Source: Antricoccus suffuscus (GTDB taxonomy: Bacteria > Actinomycetota > Actinomycetes > Mycobacteriales > Antricoccaceae). Taken from it: DNA of 64,000 bases. The notes under the pieces were generated by a model. That model saw only the letters and a program-made list of their open reading frames with translations, was not told the DNA's origin and searched no databases. The stretch is from positions 1 to 64,000 of the forward strand of contig NZ_PVUE01000005.1 in assembly GCF_003003235.1 (NCBI RefSeq), given 5' to 3'. Positions 8,741-19,663 of the stretch are shown in pieces. The position numbers were made by a program, and so were the translations under genes. How positions within the stretch are numbered: the stretch's first letter is position 1; each line of letters starts with the position of its first letter.

Positions 8741-10309
8741 CTAAGGGCGCATGCCGAATGACGGGCGGCCGACCAGCGGCGGCAGCAGCCGGTAGGCGTC
8801 ACGCACCCACTCACACAGCAGCCGGCGCGAGTCGCGCGGGTCGATGAGGTCGTCGACGCCGAATCGTTCGGCGGTACGAAGCGGTGACCGGATCGCCTCC
8901 ATCTCCTCCTGGATCTTCGCGAGCAGCGCGTCCGGGTCGTCCGAGGCCTCAAGCTCCGAGCGGTACGCCGCCTCGATCCCGCCTTCGACCGGCAGCGATC
9001 CCCAGTCCCCGGACGGCCACGCCCACTGCGGGACATAACCGTGCCTGTTGACCTGGCCGGCGCCACCGACCCCGAAGACGCGGCGTACGACGACCTCGGC
9101 CATCGGCACGTTGGCTTGGTACGCCGCGGAGATCGCGCGGGCGCCATCCCGGATCGCGCCGGTCCTCTCGGCGGCGAGGCCGATCGCGAGACCCGACTGG
9201 TCGGTGAGGCTGACGATCGGAAGGTGGAACATCGTGCACAGATCGACCAGCCGCGTCATCGCCTGTCCGCCCTGTCCCGTCATGGCCGCGCCCTTGTAGG
9301 GGTCCGTAGCTATGACCCCGACCGGATGCCCGTCGAGCCGGGCGAGCCCGGTGAAGATCGACCCGCCGTACTCGGCGTACGTGAAGACCGAACCACTATC
9401 AAAGACGCCATCGAGCAACGGCTTGAGCCGGTAGACCTTGCGGCGGTCGCGCGGGATGAGTGAGATCAGCGCCTCGTCGCGCCGGTCGACCGGGTCGTCG
9501 TTGTCGATGACGGTCGGAATCTCGTTGACGTTAGAGGGCAGGTAGGACAAGAATCGGCGGATCTCGGCGAACGCCTCTTCCTCGCTGTCGACCCAGCGTT
9601 CGACGGCGCCCGAACGACGATGCACTTCGTAGCCGCCGAGCTCCTCCTTGGTCAGATCCTGCCCGGTCGCGTGCAGCACGACGGGCGGGCCGGCCACGAA
9701 CAGCTGCGCGAGGCCCTTGACAAAGATGGCCAGGTGCGACATCGCGGTCCGTCCGGCGCCGAGGCCCGCGACCGGCCCGCCGCCATAGGCGATGACCGGG
9801 ATTACCGACATGTTGTCCACGACGGTGTCCCAGGCGGGGTTCGCCGGGACGTACGTCGCCCCCATGGTCTCCAACGACTTGATGCTGCCGCCGCCACCGG
9901 TGCCCTCAATCATCCGCACCAACGGCAGGCCGAGCTTGTTAGCCATGAGCTCCGCGTGCAACTGCTTCCCGCGGATCGACGCGTCCGACGCACCACCGCG
10001 GACCGTGAAGTCATCCGCCCCAATAATGACCTTGCGACCCTCGACCCGGCATGAGCCGACAACGAAGTTGGGCGCGGCCAGGTCGGTGAGCTCGCCGTTT
10101 TCGTCGTACTCGCCAAAGCCGGCAATGGCGCCGACTTCGGCCCAGGTGCCCGGGTCGGCGAACGCATCGATGCGCTCACGCACGTTGAGCCGGCCGGCGT
10201 CACGCTGCCGCTTGAGCTTCGCCTCGCCGCCCATCCGCTCGACGAGCTTGCGGCGAGCCGCAATTTGCTCAACTTCCGGGGACCAATCACCGGACTTCTT
10301 CGTCGTCAT
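8741..10309 (-). CDS. Acyl-CoA carboxylase, carboxyltransferase (beta) subunit
   Basis: This subunit transfers a carboxyl group from carboxybiotin to an acyl-CoA such as acetyl- or propionyl-CoA. Its 522 residues contain two crotonase-like halves. The N-terminal half has GADDFTVRGGASDASIRGKQ and the Gly-rich EGTGGGGS stretch. The C-terminal half has GGQAMTRLVDLC and the VFGVGGAGQ loop typical of these subunits. No biotin carboxylase or biotin carrier gene is adjacent, so its partner must be encoded elsewhere and the substrate is open. It lies downstream of the LCP gene on the same strand, with a gap of about 90 nt. Confidence 0.92.
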   Translation of the reverse strand: MTTKKSGDWSPEVEQIAARRKLVERMGGEAKLKRQRDAGRLNVRERIDAFADPGTWAEVGAIAGFGEYDENGELTDLAAPNFVVGSCRVEGRKVIIGADDFTVRGGASDASIRGKQLHAELMANKLGLPLVRMIEGTGGGGSIKSLETMGATYVPANPAWDTVVDNMSVIPVIAYGGGPVAGLGAGRTAMSHLAIFVKGLAQLFVAGPPVVLHATGQDLTKEELGGYEVHRRSGAVERWVDSEEEAFAEIRRFLSYLPSNVNEIPTVIDNDDPVDRRDEALISLIPRDRRKVYRLKPLLDGVFDSGSVFTYAEYGGSIFTGLARLDGHPVGVIATDPYKGAAMTGQGGQAMTRLVDLCTMFHLPIVSLTDQSGLAIGLAAERTGAIRDGARAISAAYQANVPMAEVVVRRVFGVGGAGQVNRHGYVPQWAWPSGDWGSLPVEGGIEAAYRSELEASDDPDALLAKIQEEMEAIRSPLRTAERFGVDDLIDPRDSRRLLCEWVRDAYRLLPPLVGRPSFGMRP

Positions 10310-10403
10310 GCAGGACTACTCCTTCAACCGTCGGGAACGCGAGGCGTTTCCGATCATGCCCTAACGGGCCGAGAGGGCCGCGCACAGGCGTCGCCCCCGA
10401 CGT

Positions 10404-12035
10404 TCAGCAGGTCTCGACGACCGGCGCGGTCGCAGTCGGGGCCGACTCGCTCGGGGCGCCCCAGGTGCTGCCCTGCGCGTCGTCGACGGCGCCCGGCCCC
10501 GCGTTGGGGTTGGGCTTGGCCGTGCTGTCGGCCGGCTGCTGGTCCTGCCCACCCGCCGGCGTACTTTCCAGCGGCTGGTCGTTGATGATCGCGTCGAACA
10601 TGGCCGGGCCGGCGTTGTCATCGATGCGTAGGCCGACGGCTGACGAGTCCGGCAACGGAATAGTCGCCGCGGACATCGGCGGCACGACGATGACGGCCGC
10701 GCCGGACTTCTCGTGTTTGCCGAGGTCGCTGAGTGACCCGGCCAGGGTGCGCATCTGTCCGAGCGTCGTCGAGTCGTCGATGGTGAGCGCGGCGGCCGAG
10801 GCGAAAGCGAACTTCGTCGCGCGCACCGGATTGATCAGGGTCTGTGCGCTCAGCGCGGCCGAGAAAAGCTTGGACAGGAAGTCGATTTGACGAGTCGCGC
10901 GGGCCGGGTCGTCACCGCTTCCCTGGTTGACTGCGCGCACATAGTCGGCCGCCTGTTTGCCGTCGAGGGTCGTCGTACCGGCCGGCAAAGACAGTTTCTG
11001 TGCGGGATCCTTCAACGGGTCCTTCAGACACACGTCAATGCCGCCGAGCGCATCGACTACCTCGGGGAACTTCCCCAGGTCGACGCCGATGTAGTGGTTG
11101 ATCATGATCCCGGTCGTCGCCTGCACGGCCGCCACCGAGCACCTGGCACCGCCCGCGGCGTACGCCGACTCAATCGTCCCGGTAAAGGTCGCGACCGGCT
11201 TCTTGGCGGTGCCGCAGGGTGGTATGTCGACGACGGTCGTCCTGGGGAAGCTGACGATCACCAACCGCTTTTCATTGGCCGACAAGTGCGCAAGCGCGGT
11301 GATCTGCGCGCCGTTCGCGTCGTGGCTCGAGCTGTCAGACACGGTGATCAAGTAGTTCTGGGCGCCCTCCTGGAGCGGGCGGTCGACGACTTCCGCGCCA
11401 TCGACCCGCAGCACCGACTCGCGGGCGATCTGAGCGCGCGCGATAAACAGCACCGCCACGTAGTACGCCGCGACGATCCCGACAACGATCCCGACAACGA
11501 GCAGCGCGCGCACCGCCGGATGCCGCTGATAGATGCTGCGACGGTCGCGTTCGCCGTCCTCTGACGGGTCGAGCAAGACGCTCGAGCGGGGCTGTTCTGC
11601 GGCCGAATCGAGGCTGTTCGAGGCAAGTTCATCGTCGTCGGAATTGTCGTTTCCAGCGCCGTCGATATCGGAGCCGTCCTCAGCACCGCTGTCGGTGCCG
11701 AGGTCGCGCCCACTCGCCGCGGATCGCGGCGCGGGTTCCCGCGGATCATCGGAGGTTCGTGACGGATCGCCGGAATTTCGTGACGGATCGCCGGAATTTC
11801 GTGACGGATCATCGGAATTTCGTGACGGATCGCCGGAATTTCGTGACGGATCATCGGAATTTCGTGACGGATCGCGCTCGTCCTCGTCTTCCGCGGCGCG
11901 GCGTCGCCGCGACCCGGTGTCCTGTTGCCGGCCGAGCCGGGCCATCAGCTCCGCGACCGTGACCTGCGGTGCCAGTCCTTCGGGTTCGCCATCGTCGCCG
12001 ACACTGTGGTTATCGGCGTGGTGCTCATCGGTCAT
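10404..12035 (-). CDS. LCP (LytR-CpsA-Psr) family glycopolymer transferase
   Basis: LCP proteins attach lipid-linked anionic glycopolymers to peptidoglycan on the outer membrane face. The ATG beginning MTDEHHAD is chosen because longer forms run into the upstream ligase gene. Order: a disordered cytoplasmic tail of about 170 residues, one membrane helix (about 176-199), then the LCP domain with its phosphorylated-lipid-binding Arg-rich segments (SFPRTTVVDIP; DPARATRQIDFL). No LytR_C domain follows; the tail is Pro/Ala-rich and ends in Cys. Residues 55-96 are six DPSRNS(D/G) heptads encoded by a 21-bp DNA repeat also found outside genes. It is the last gene of the envelope operon, 10 nt after the MurF-like gene. 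Confidence 0.9.
   Translation of the reverse strand: MTDEHHADNHSVGDDGEPEGLAPQVTVAELMARLGRQQDTGSRRRRAAEDEDERDPSRNSDDPSRNSGDPSRNSDDPSRNSGDPSRNSGDPSRTSDDPREPAPRSAASGRDLGTDSGAEDGSDIDGAGNDNSDDDELASNSLDSAAEQPRSSVLLDPSEDGERDRRSIYQRHPAVRALLVVGIVVGIVAAYYVAVLFIARAQIARESVLRVDGAEVVDRPLQEGAQNYLITVSDSSSHDANGAQITALAHLSANEKRLVIVSFPRTTVVDIPPCGTAKKPVATFTGTIESAYAAGGARCSVAAVQATTGIMINHYIGVDLGKFPEVVDALGGIDVCLKDPLKDPAQKLSLPAGTTTLDGKQAADYVRAVNQGSGDDPARATRQIDFLSKLFSAALSAQTLINPVRATKFAFASAAALTIDDSTTLGQMRTLAGSLSDLGKHEKSGAAVIVVPPMSAATIPLPDSSAVGLRIDDNAGPAMFDAIINDQPLESTPAGGQDQQPADSTAKPNPNAGPGAVDDAQGSTWGAPSESAPTATAPVVETC
11742..11876. repeat. In-frame 21-bp minisatellite inside the LCP gene
   Basis: GACGGATC cores start at 11761, 11782, 11803, 11824, 11845 and 11866, an exact 21-bp period, with variable halves GCCGGAATTTC or ATCGGAATTTC. 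A degenerate unit (GCGGATCATCGGAGGTTC) precedes them. Because 21 is divisible by 3, copy-number change would add or remove one heptapeptide without shifting frame. Confidence 0.92.
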
Positions 12036-12045
12036 GCGTGAATAC

Positions 12046-13602
12046 TCACGGATAGTGCACGGGAAGGTCGTTTTCGTAAAGTACGCCGTCCCCTTCGCCA
12101 AGCTCAGAACGCAGCATCTGAACGGCATCCTCGCGGCGGGCGACCTCGGTAGCCTTGATCCCGGCCCGTTTCGCGCCGGCAAGCAGGGCGCGGCGGTTGG
12201 TGTGCCCGACCACGATGAGCCGATCGACATACCCGATTGACTCGGCGATCCACGCCTCGTTTTCGGCATCTTGGCGGCTACCGAGCTCCACCATGCCGGG
12301 TGTCACGACGACCGCCGTGCCGTTTGTCCGCCGCCGCAGGTCGGCCGTCGCGGCCCGCGCGCCGGCGGGGTTGGAGTTAAACGTGTCGTCGATGACGACC
12401 CAGCCGCCGGGCGCCGTACCGGCAACGCGGCGGTTCTTCGGTCGCGCGATTCGGCCGACGTTGTGCAGCACGGTCGCGGGGTCGATGCCCAGCGCCAAGA
12501 TCGCGCCGAGAGCGCTGGCCAAGTTTTGCGCGTCAAGCGATTGCGCGTCCTCGTGGACCGCGTGCAGGTGTTGCCCGCGTACGTCGATGTCGAACCCGTC
12601 AGCCACTGTGACGACGGTGATATCGGCGCCGGCCGCTGGGGTAGTCGCCACTCGGATCACCTCACTGGACACGGAACGGTCGGCGCACATCCGCTCGGCG
12701 AGCGCGGCCAGCGGCGAGTAGTCGACATTGATGACGGCCGGTTTGCCGGGCTGGAAGATCTCGCTCTTGGCCGCGACGATCCCCTCGATCGTCTTCATAC
12801 GTTCGAGGTGGACCGGTCCGACTGCGCAAAAGACCGACACGTCCGGCGGGAAGTAACGACACAGCGCGGCGATCTCACCGGGGCCGTAGGTGCCCATCTC
12901 CGCGACGAAGACCTCGGTGCCGGGCTCGAGCTTTTCGCTGACCGCGCGGCTGAGGCCCGCCTTGTTGTTGAACGACGCAGGGCTCGGCACGCACGACTTG
13001 ACGCCCTGCAACAGCGTCGCGACGTACTCCTTCGTCGTCGTCTTGCCGAAGCTGCCGGTGATCGCGATCGTGGCCGGGTTGACCTTGCGCAGTGCCTGTG
13101 CCGCGGCCGTCGCGTACTTCTCACCGATCGCGCTTTCGATCGGTAGCGCGATGATGAGCGCGACGTCGACCAGAAGCGGTGTAACGAGCGCGGTGACGGT
13201 AAGCGAGATACCGAGCCAGATCCCCGGCAGCGCCCATAGGACGAGCGCAAGGACGACGAGCAGTACGACGCTGAGGATGGTGACGACGATCAGCCGCCGG
13301 GTGAACTTCGCTGTCAGTTCGAGACGACGCACCGAGAGGTCGACCGGCGCAACAACCATCAAGATGCACGCGGCGATGAGTACGGCGGACGCGACGAGGG
13401 GCGCGGTGAACAGCACGCCCAGGATGGCCAGGACGACCGCGACGGCGAGAATCACGTAGTTGGTCGGTATGACGGCGAACCAGCGGCGAAGAGTGGCGAC
13501 CACGGATCCGGGGATGTAATGCTCGAGTTGCGCGATCTTGAGGCTGCGTAGCAGGAGTACGACGACGGCGATACCGGCGACGACCGCGGCGAGAATACTC
13601 AT
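12046..13602 (-). CDS. Membrane-anchored MurF-like Mur ligase family protein
   Basis: This is an ATP-dependent amide ligase of the Mur superfamily. About five hydrophobic segments occupy residues 2-155, in place of the UDP-binding first domain of MurF. The central ATPase domain follows, with the P-loop GSFGKTTTK (183-191), the MurF-like FNNKAGLS and VAEMGTYGPGEIA motifs, VGPVHLERM and AAKSEIF. A Mur ligase C-terminal domain (DDTFNSNPAG...) ends in VLYENDLP. Its four-base ATGA start overlap with the hydrolase gene, and the Ddl-like gene just upstream, suggest it couples the product of that ligase to an envelope acceptor. The acceptor is unknown; the missing UDP domain argues against ordinary Park-nucleotide synthesis. 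Confidence 0.85.
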   Translation of the reverse strand: MSILAAVVAGIAVVVLLLRSLKIAQLEHYIPGSVVATLRRWFAVIPTNYVILAVAVVLAILGVLFTAPLVASAVLIAACILMVVAPVDLSVRRLELTAKFTRRLIVVTILSVVLLVVLALVLWALPGIWLGISLTVTALVTPLLVDVALIIALPIESAIGEKYATAAAQALRKVNPATIAITGSFGKTTTKEYVATLLQGVKSCVPSPASFNNKAGLSRAVSEKLEPGTEVFVAEMGTYGPGEIAALCRYFPPDVSVFCAVGPVHLERMKTIEGIVAAKSEIFQPGKPAVINVDYSPLAALAERMCADRSVSSEVIRVATTPAAGADITVVTVADGFDIDVRGQHLHAVHEDAQSLDAQNLASALGAILALGIDPATVLHNVGRIARPKNRRVAGTAPGGWVVIDDTFNSNPAGARAATADLRRRTNGTAVVVTPGMVELGSRQDAENEAWIAESIGYVDRLIVVGHTNRRALLAGAKRAGIKATEVARREDAVQMLRSELGEGDGVLYENDLPVHYP

Positions 13603-14369
13603 CCGGCGTCCTTGAGGATGATGGTGATCGCTGCCTGCAGCTCGTCGCGCATCTCGTTGACGGTGTCGTGTCCGGTGGCCTCGCCTACGACGACGTGCGT
13701 GGCGCCGAGGACTTCAGCGAGTTTGTCGACCTGAGCTGCCGGGGCCTCAGTGTCGTTTCGCCCCCAGACCAGCGCGACCGGCTTGTGCTGCTCGCCGACC
13801 GCCCGAAGGTCGTCGTCGTAGTTGTCGTTGACGATGCGCACAAATACCGGGCGCAGGGCGGGCCCGGCCGTGCGGTAGTCGGTGCTGCCGTACTTCTGTC
13901 GTTGCTTTTCCATCAGCGAGTCCGGGAGCACCTTGATTTTGTTGAGCATCTTGGCCACCCGAAACGCTAATGCCGGTTTGGACTTGGGCGCGTCGTCGGG
14001 CCGGATCAACGGCGATCCGGTGATCACCAGCCCGGCGACCAGGTCGGGGCGCTTGGCGGCAAGGCGTACGGCGACCCGTCCCCCGAACGAGTGTCCGGCC
14101 AGCACCATGTTCTTCCAGCCACGCGTGTCGAGTGCGTCAGCGACCGCGTCAGCGTATTCCGGCGTACCCCACTCCGACGACGGCAGCTTGGTCTGGCCGA
14201 ATGCGGGCAGATCGATCGCGACGGTCGGGATTTCGGTGGCGAGCAGCCAGTCGAAGTCGTGCGCGGTCCGCTGCCATCCATGCATCGCGAGTACGGCGGG
14301 CTGCTGCGCATTGGTGCGCCCGAAGATCGGGATCTCACCAAGTGGGAGGGACCTGGGCGTTGCGCTCAT
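13599..14369 (-). CDS. Alpha/beta hydrolase
   Basis: A 256-residue serine hydrolase-type protein. HGW at 30-32 supplies the oxyanion-hole region, the nucleophile elbow is GHSFGG with Ser94, the acid is probably in WGRNDTEAP, and the His is in GEATGHD near the C-terminus. There is no signal peptide. It overlaps the stop of the Ddl-like gene (ATGA) and in turn overlaps the start of the MurF-like gene (ATGA), so all three are translationally coupled. Its substrate is unknown; context suggests hydrolysis or release of an envelope precursor or dipeptide ester. Confidence 0.85.
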   Translation of the reverse strand: MSATPRSLPLGEIPIFGRTNAQQPAVLAMHGWQRTAHDFDWLLATEIPTVAIDLPAFGQTKLPSSEWGTPEYADAVADALDTRGWKNMVLAGHSFGGRVAVRLAAKRPDLVAGLVITGSPLIRPDDAPKSKPALAFRVAKMLNKIKVLPDSLMEKQRQKYGSTDYRTAGPALRPVFVRIVNDNYDDDLRAVGEQHKPVALVWGRNDTEAPAAQVDKLAEVLGATHVVVGEATGHDTVNEMRDELQAAITIILKDAG

Positions 14370-15475
14370 GCGAGCTTCGAGGCGATGCTGTGCGCGTCGC
14401 GCAGCAGCCGGCCGTCGGCGCCTTGCGAGGTCCACCGGCCAACACCGCGCGCGCCGGCCTCCTCGATCAGGCCGGTCAGCAGGGTCTTGAACGCCTGTTG
14501 CGGCGTACCGGACCAGAGGTACTTCGCCCAGGAGCCGGGCAGCGCGTTGAGCTCGTTGACGACGTACGACGTGCCGTCGGTCATGAAGTCCAGCCGCATC
14601 ACGCCCCGGGCCGGGAGCGCAGCCGCGATCGCCGATGCCGCGTCGCCGAGCTGTTTGCGCAGCTCAGGGGTGATGTTGGCGGGGAGTTCCCGGGCCGCCC
14701 CGGCCATACCCTCGCCGCTGACGTACTTGTCGTCGTACGACAGCGCGCCGACGCCTTTGCCGATCGGCCGCTCGAACTCCGACAACGTGGGCTCGGGGTA
14801 GTTGCGCATCGCGACGTTGACGTCGTACCAGCCATCGAGCATCTGCTCGACGTACGCACCGGCGGCGTACAGCGACTGCGACTTGATCAGCGCGACGGCG
14901 TCGTCGATGGTGTCGACCACTTCGACGCCGAGCGAGGAGCCGCCGAAACGCGGCTTGAGGACGTATGGCCCGTCGAAGCCCGGCGTGATTGGCTTGCCGC
15001 CGGCGATGAGGATGCGCTTGGCGACCGGCAGTCCGAGGCTCGCGGCAAACGCGGCGAAGGCGAGCTTGTCCATGCACAGCGCCGCCTCGCGCAGGGTCGG
15101 GCCGGTGTAGGCGATGCCCGCCAGCTCCAGCAGAGCCTGCAGGTGACCGTCTTCGCCGGGCGCACCGTGGCAGCCGACGACCGCGACGTCGATCTCCACC
15201 TTGGATGTACGACCCAACCGACCCTTGACGACCAAACCCGGATCCGTGCCGAGCTGCCAGTCGACGTCCTTGCCGCCGGCGGGAACACCGTCGGCGAACG
15301 CGCTTGCCTCGAGGGTCGGCTCGTGCAGGCTCCACCGGCCCTGTTTCGACCAGTAGAGCACCGACACGTCGTACCCGATATCGGCAAGTGCGCGGGCGGC
15401 CTGTAGTCCGGTCAGGATGCTGACATCGTGCTCGGGGGAAGGCCCGCCAACTATGACGGCCAGACGCTTATTCAT
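14366..15475 (-). CDS. D-alanine-D-alanine ligase-like ATP-grasp protein
   Basis: An ATP-grasp ligase of the Ddl family, 369 residues. GPSPEHDVS (N-terminal Ddl signature), GCHGAPGEDGHLQ, the ATP-binding GGSSLGVEVV loop and MRLDFMTDG with the Mg-binding ELN are all present. The segment after ELN reads ALPGSWAKYLW, whereas standard Ddl proteins have NTxPG(M/F)TxxS, whose Ser helps bind the second D-Ala. Substrate specificity may therefore differ. The start MNKRLAV is chosen; an in-frame ATG lies three codons upstream. It begins 10 nt from the kinase stop and overlaps the hydrolase start. Confidence 0.85.
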   Translation of the reverse strand: MNKRLAVIVGGPSPEHDVSILTGLQAARALADIGYDVSVLYWSKQGRWSLHEPTLEASAFADGVPAGGKDVDWQLGTDPGLVVKGRLGRTSKVEIDVAVVGCHGAPGEDGHLQALLELAGIAYTGPTLREAALCMDKLAFAAFAASLGLPVAKRILIAGGKPITPGFDGPYVLKPRFGGSSLGVEVVDTIDDAVALIKSQSLYAAGAYVEQMLDGWYDVNVAMRNYPEPTLSEFERPIGKGVGALSYDDKYVSGEGMAGAARELPANITPELRKQLGDAASAIAAALPARGVMRLDFMTDGTSYVVNELNALPGSWAKYLWSGTPQQAFKTLLTGLIEEAGARGVGRWTSQGADGRLLRDAHSIASKLA

Positions 15476-15485
15476 GGGAACCATC

Positions 15486-16400
15486 CTAATGGGCACCGGT
15501 GACTTCATCCCGCGTTGGCGGGGCCGCACCGGCACGCGAAACTGTGATCGCCGCACAGGTGAGCGCGAAGTCTACGAGGTCAGTTAAGTGTTCTTGGGTC
15601 ATTTCAGTGAGTGAGTGCCTACCGAGCAGGTCGCGTTCGGCTAACCCTGCCAGCAATCCCGCCATCATCGAGTCGCCCGCCCCGACCGTATCGACCACGG
15701 CGACGGTCCGCGCCGGCCGGGCGACGTACTCCTCGCTCGTTAGCGCGAATGCCCCGTGTGCGCCTCGGGTGATCACCACGACGGCCGGACCTTTTGCGAT
15801 CCAGTCACGGGCGATCTGTACGAGATCTCGCGGCTCCGGGTAGAGCCAGCGCAGGTCATCCTCGCTGGCCTTGACCACGTCGGCGAGCGCGACTTGACGC
15901 TCGACACGGACGACCTCCTCGTCACGACTTCGGCCGCCGGGACGCACATTCGGGTCGTAGCTGATCGTGGCGTCGCTGCTGCGTGCCAGGCTCTCGAACA
16001 GTTCCGGGTCACGCTGCATCGCCAGCGAGCCGAGGTGCAGCACGTCCGTGACGCCTACCGGCGGAGCGGTGTCCCAGTGACTGTCCGCCGTACCGTCCAG
16101 GTAAAACTCGTACGCCGCATCGCGTTCGTCGTCCAGCGTCGCCATCGCCAGCGATGTCGGTTGGTCGGTCCGACGTACTAGTCGGTCGCTGACGCCGTTG
16201 TCGGTGAGGTGTTTCAGGATGCGCTCCCCGAGCGGGTCGGTGCTGATCCTGGTGAGAAAAGCGGTGTCCAGGCCGAGCCGCGCCGCGCCGACCGCAACAT
16301 TGAGCGGGCTGCCCCCGACGTGGGCGGCGTACTGCTGCCCATCGGTGGTGACCAGGTCGATGAGCGCCTCGCCGGCGACGACGAGGCGTGCGGTGCTCAT
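15486..16400 (-). CDS. PfkB family carbohydrate kinase (fructokinase-like)
   Basis: This protein phosphorylates a free sugar using ATP. GGSPLNVAVGAARLG near the N-terminus and the C-terminal DTVGAGDSMMAGLL, with the catalytic Asp in GAGD, are the two PfkB signatures. At 304 residues it fits fructokinase or ribokinase. It sits 8 nt downstream of rmlB and 10 nt upstream of the Ddl-like gene, in an envelope-related operon, which hints at sugar supply for a glycopolymer. The exact sugar cannot be read from sequence. Confidence 0.88.
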   Translation of the reverse strand: MSTARLVVAGEALIDLVTTDGQQYAAHVGGSPLNVAVGAARLGLDTAFLTRISTDPLGERILKHLTDNGVSDRLVRRTDQPTSLAMATLDDERDAAYEFYLDGTADSHWDTAPPVGVTDVLHLGSLAMQRDPELFESLARSSDATISYDPNVRPGGRSRDEEVVRVERQVALADVVKASEDDLRWLYPEPRDLVQIARDWIAKGPAVVVITRGAHGAFALTSEEYVARPARTVAVVDTVGAGDSMMAGLLAGLAERDLLGRHSLTEMTQEHLTDLVDFALTCAAITVSRAGAAPPTRDEVTGAH

Positions 16401-16408
16401 CTCGTTCG

Positions 16409-18540
<2,132 letters not shown>

Positions 18541-18566
18541 GCTAACCCAGCCATCCGGAATCACCG

Positions 18567-18643
18567 CTTGTGTCACCGACCATGCTCTTGTGTCACCGAC
18601 CTCGGTGACACAAGGCCACAGGCCACGACACAAGCGGGGCCGG
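18567..18643. repeat. 77-bp interspersed repeat, copy A
   Basis: It contains two CTTGTGTCACCGACC blocks and the palindrome TTGTGTCACCGACC/TCGGTGACACAA, ending AAGCGGGGCCGG. Copy B at 19664-19740 differs at only two positions and has the same orientation. The pair brackets the AbiEi/DUF559-like gene. Confidence 0.9.
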
Positions 18644-18652
18644 ACCTGTCGG

Positions 18653-19570
18653 TCAACGCCCAAGCCGCGCGCGGCGTACTTTGGCCTCGATCCTGCCCGC
18701 GACGCCCAAGTCCCTCCACACCACTCGGGCGACGCCGTAGCCCAACGCGCGGAGCTGGTCCTCTCGCACCTTCTCAGCGATAATCGCCTCACGTGCATCG
18801 TCTGGGCCGTACTTCATCAGGCCGTCGAACTCGACAATCAGGCGGTGACGTGGCAGCAAGAAGTCGACCCGGCCGACGAACGCCCCGGACTCGTCGTAGA
18901 TTTCCACCTGTGGTCTGACCGGACCGAGGTCGAGGGAGTTCAGCACCAATCTGGTCCGGGACTCCCCCGGAGACTCCGTCCGTGGCTCAGCGAGTTCGAC
19001 GGCGCGCCACGCGCGGCTTACCTTCGGGAATCCGGCCATCCGGTCAAGCCATTCATGCAGGTGATCGATCGTTGTGAGGCCACTTGCGAGCGCCCCATCT
19101 GCAGCGACCACGCCGGATTCAATGCCACACACCATCGCCGTACCGAGTACGGCGATCGTCGGGTGCACAGCACGCAGTCCCTCGATCACGACCAGTTCGC
19201 GCGGCCCATAGCTCGGGTGCACCGCGACGCCGCGCCGGCTGTAACGCTCGCCGGCATCGACCCTCGCGAAATGGATCCGGCTCAGATCGGCGCCCCAGAT
19301 CGGAATGTCGTGCAGTGCCAACGCCGAGTAGTGACTCGCAACGACCGGGAAACTGAACGTCGGCAACGTCGCCTCAACCCGAAGGACATGTCGCTGCTCC
19401 GGATGCAGCGCCCGAAACTCGGTCATCCCGACGTAGCAGCCTTTCGCGATGCGCATGATCTCGCCGCTTCGAACTTTGTCGGCCAGCTTCTGCGCCGACC
19501 AACCATCACGACGCGCATCGAGCGCGGTAAAGAGCGGCGCGGTCGCGGGGCGGTAGGGGGTCGAAGTCAT
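18653..19570 (-). CDS. AbiEi antitoxin-like / DUF559 domain protein
   Basis: A 305-residue protein. The N-terminal part, with a winged-helix look (WSAQKLADKVRSGEIMRIAKGCYVG), matches the AbiEi-type antitoxin N-terminal layout. The C-terminal part resembles the DUF559/Vsr-like PD-(D/E)XK nuclease fold: ESRTRLVLNSL, then GRVDFLLPRHRLIVEFDG, EKVREDQLRALGYGVARV. Such proteins are abundant and poorly understood in actinobacteria; no toxin partner is adjacent. The ATG beginning MTSTPYRP is preferred to a GTG 16 codons upstream. Nearly identical 77-bp repeats flank the gene, consistent with a mobile or recombination-prone cassette. Confidence 0.75.
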   Translation of the reverse strand: MTSTPYRPATAPLFTALDARRDGWSAQKLADKVRSGEIMRIAKGCYVGMTEFRALHPEQRHVLRVEATLPTFSFPVVASHYSALALHDIPIWGADLSRIHFARVDAGERYSRRGVAVHPSYGPRELVVIEGLRAVHPTIAVLGTAMVCGIESGVVAADGALASGLTTIDHLHEWLDRMAGFPKVSRAWRAVELAEPRTESPGESRTRLVLNSLDLGPVRPQVEIYDESGAFVGRVDFLLPRHRLIVEFDGLMKYGPDDAREAIIAEKVREDQLRALGYGVARVVWRDLGVAGRIEAKVRRARLGR

Positions 19571-19663
19571 GTGCAGATGGTCGCCAATAATTCGGCGTGC
19601 TAATGGCCGTGGATGCACTAAATGTGGACGACACGCACCTTGTGGATAATCACAACGTCCGCA

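Noticed and set aside
4691-11876. Possible CRISPR array from the 21-bp repeats
   Set aside because: Conserved part is only about 10 bp, units are back to back, the variable halves are similar to each other, and part of the array is in a coding sequence. No cas genes are nearby.
14132-15406. Long plus-strand open frame (424 codons) over the Ddl-like and hydrolase genes
   Set aside because: It has no recognisable domain and runs opposite to two well supported enzymes with overlapping starts.
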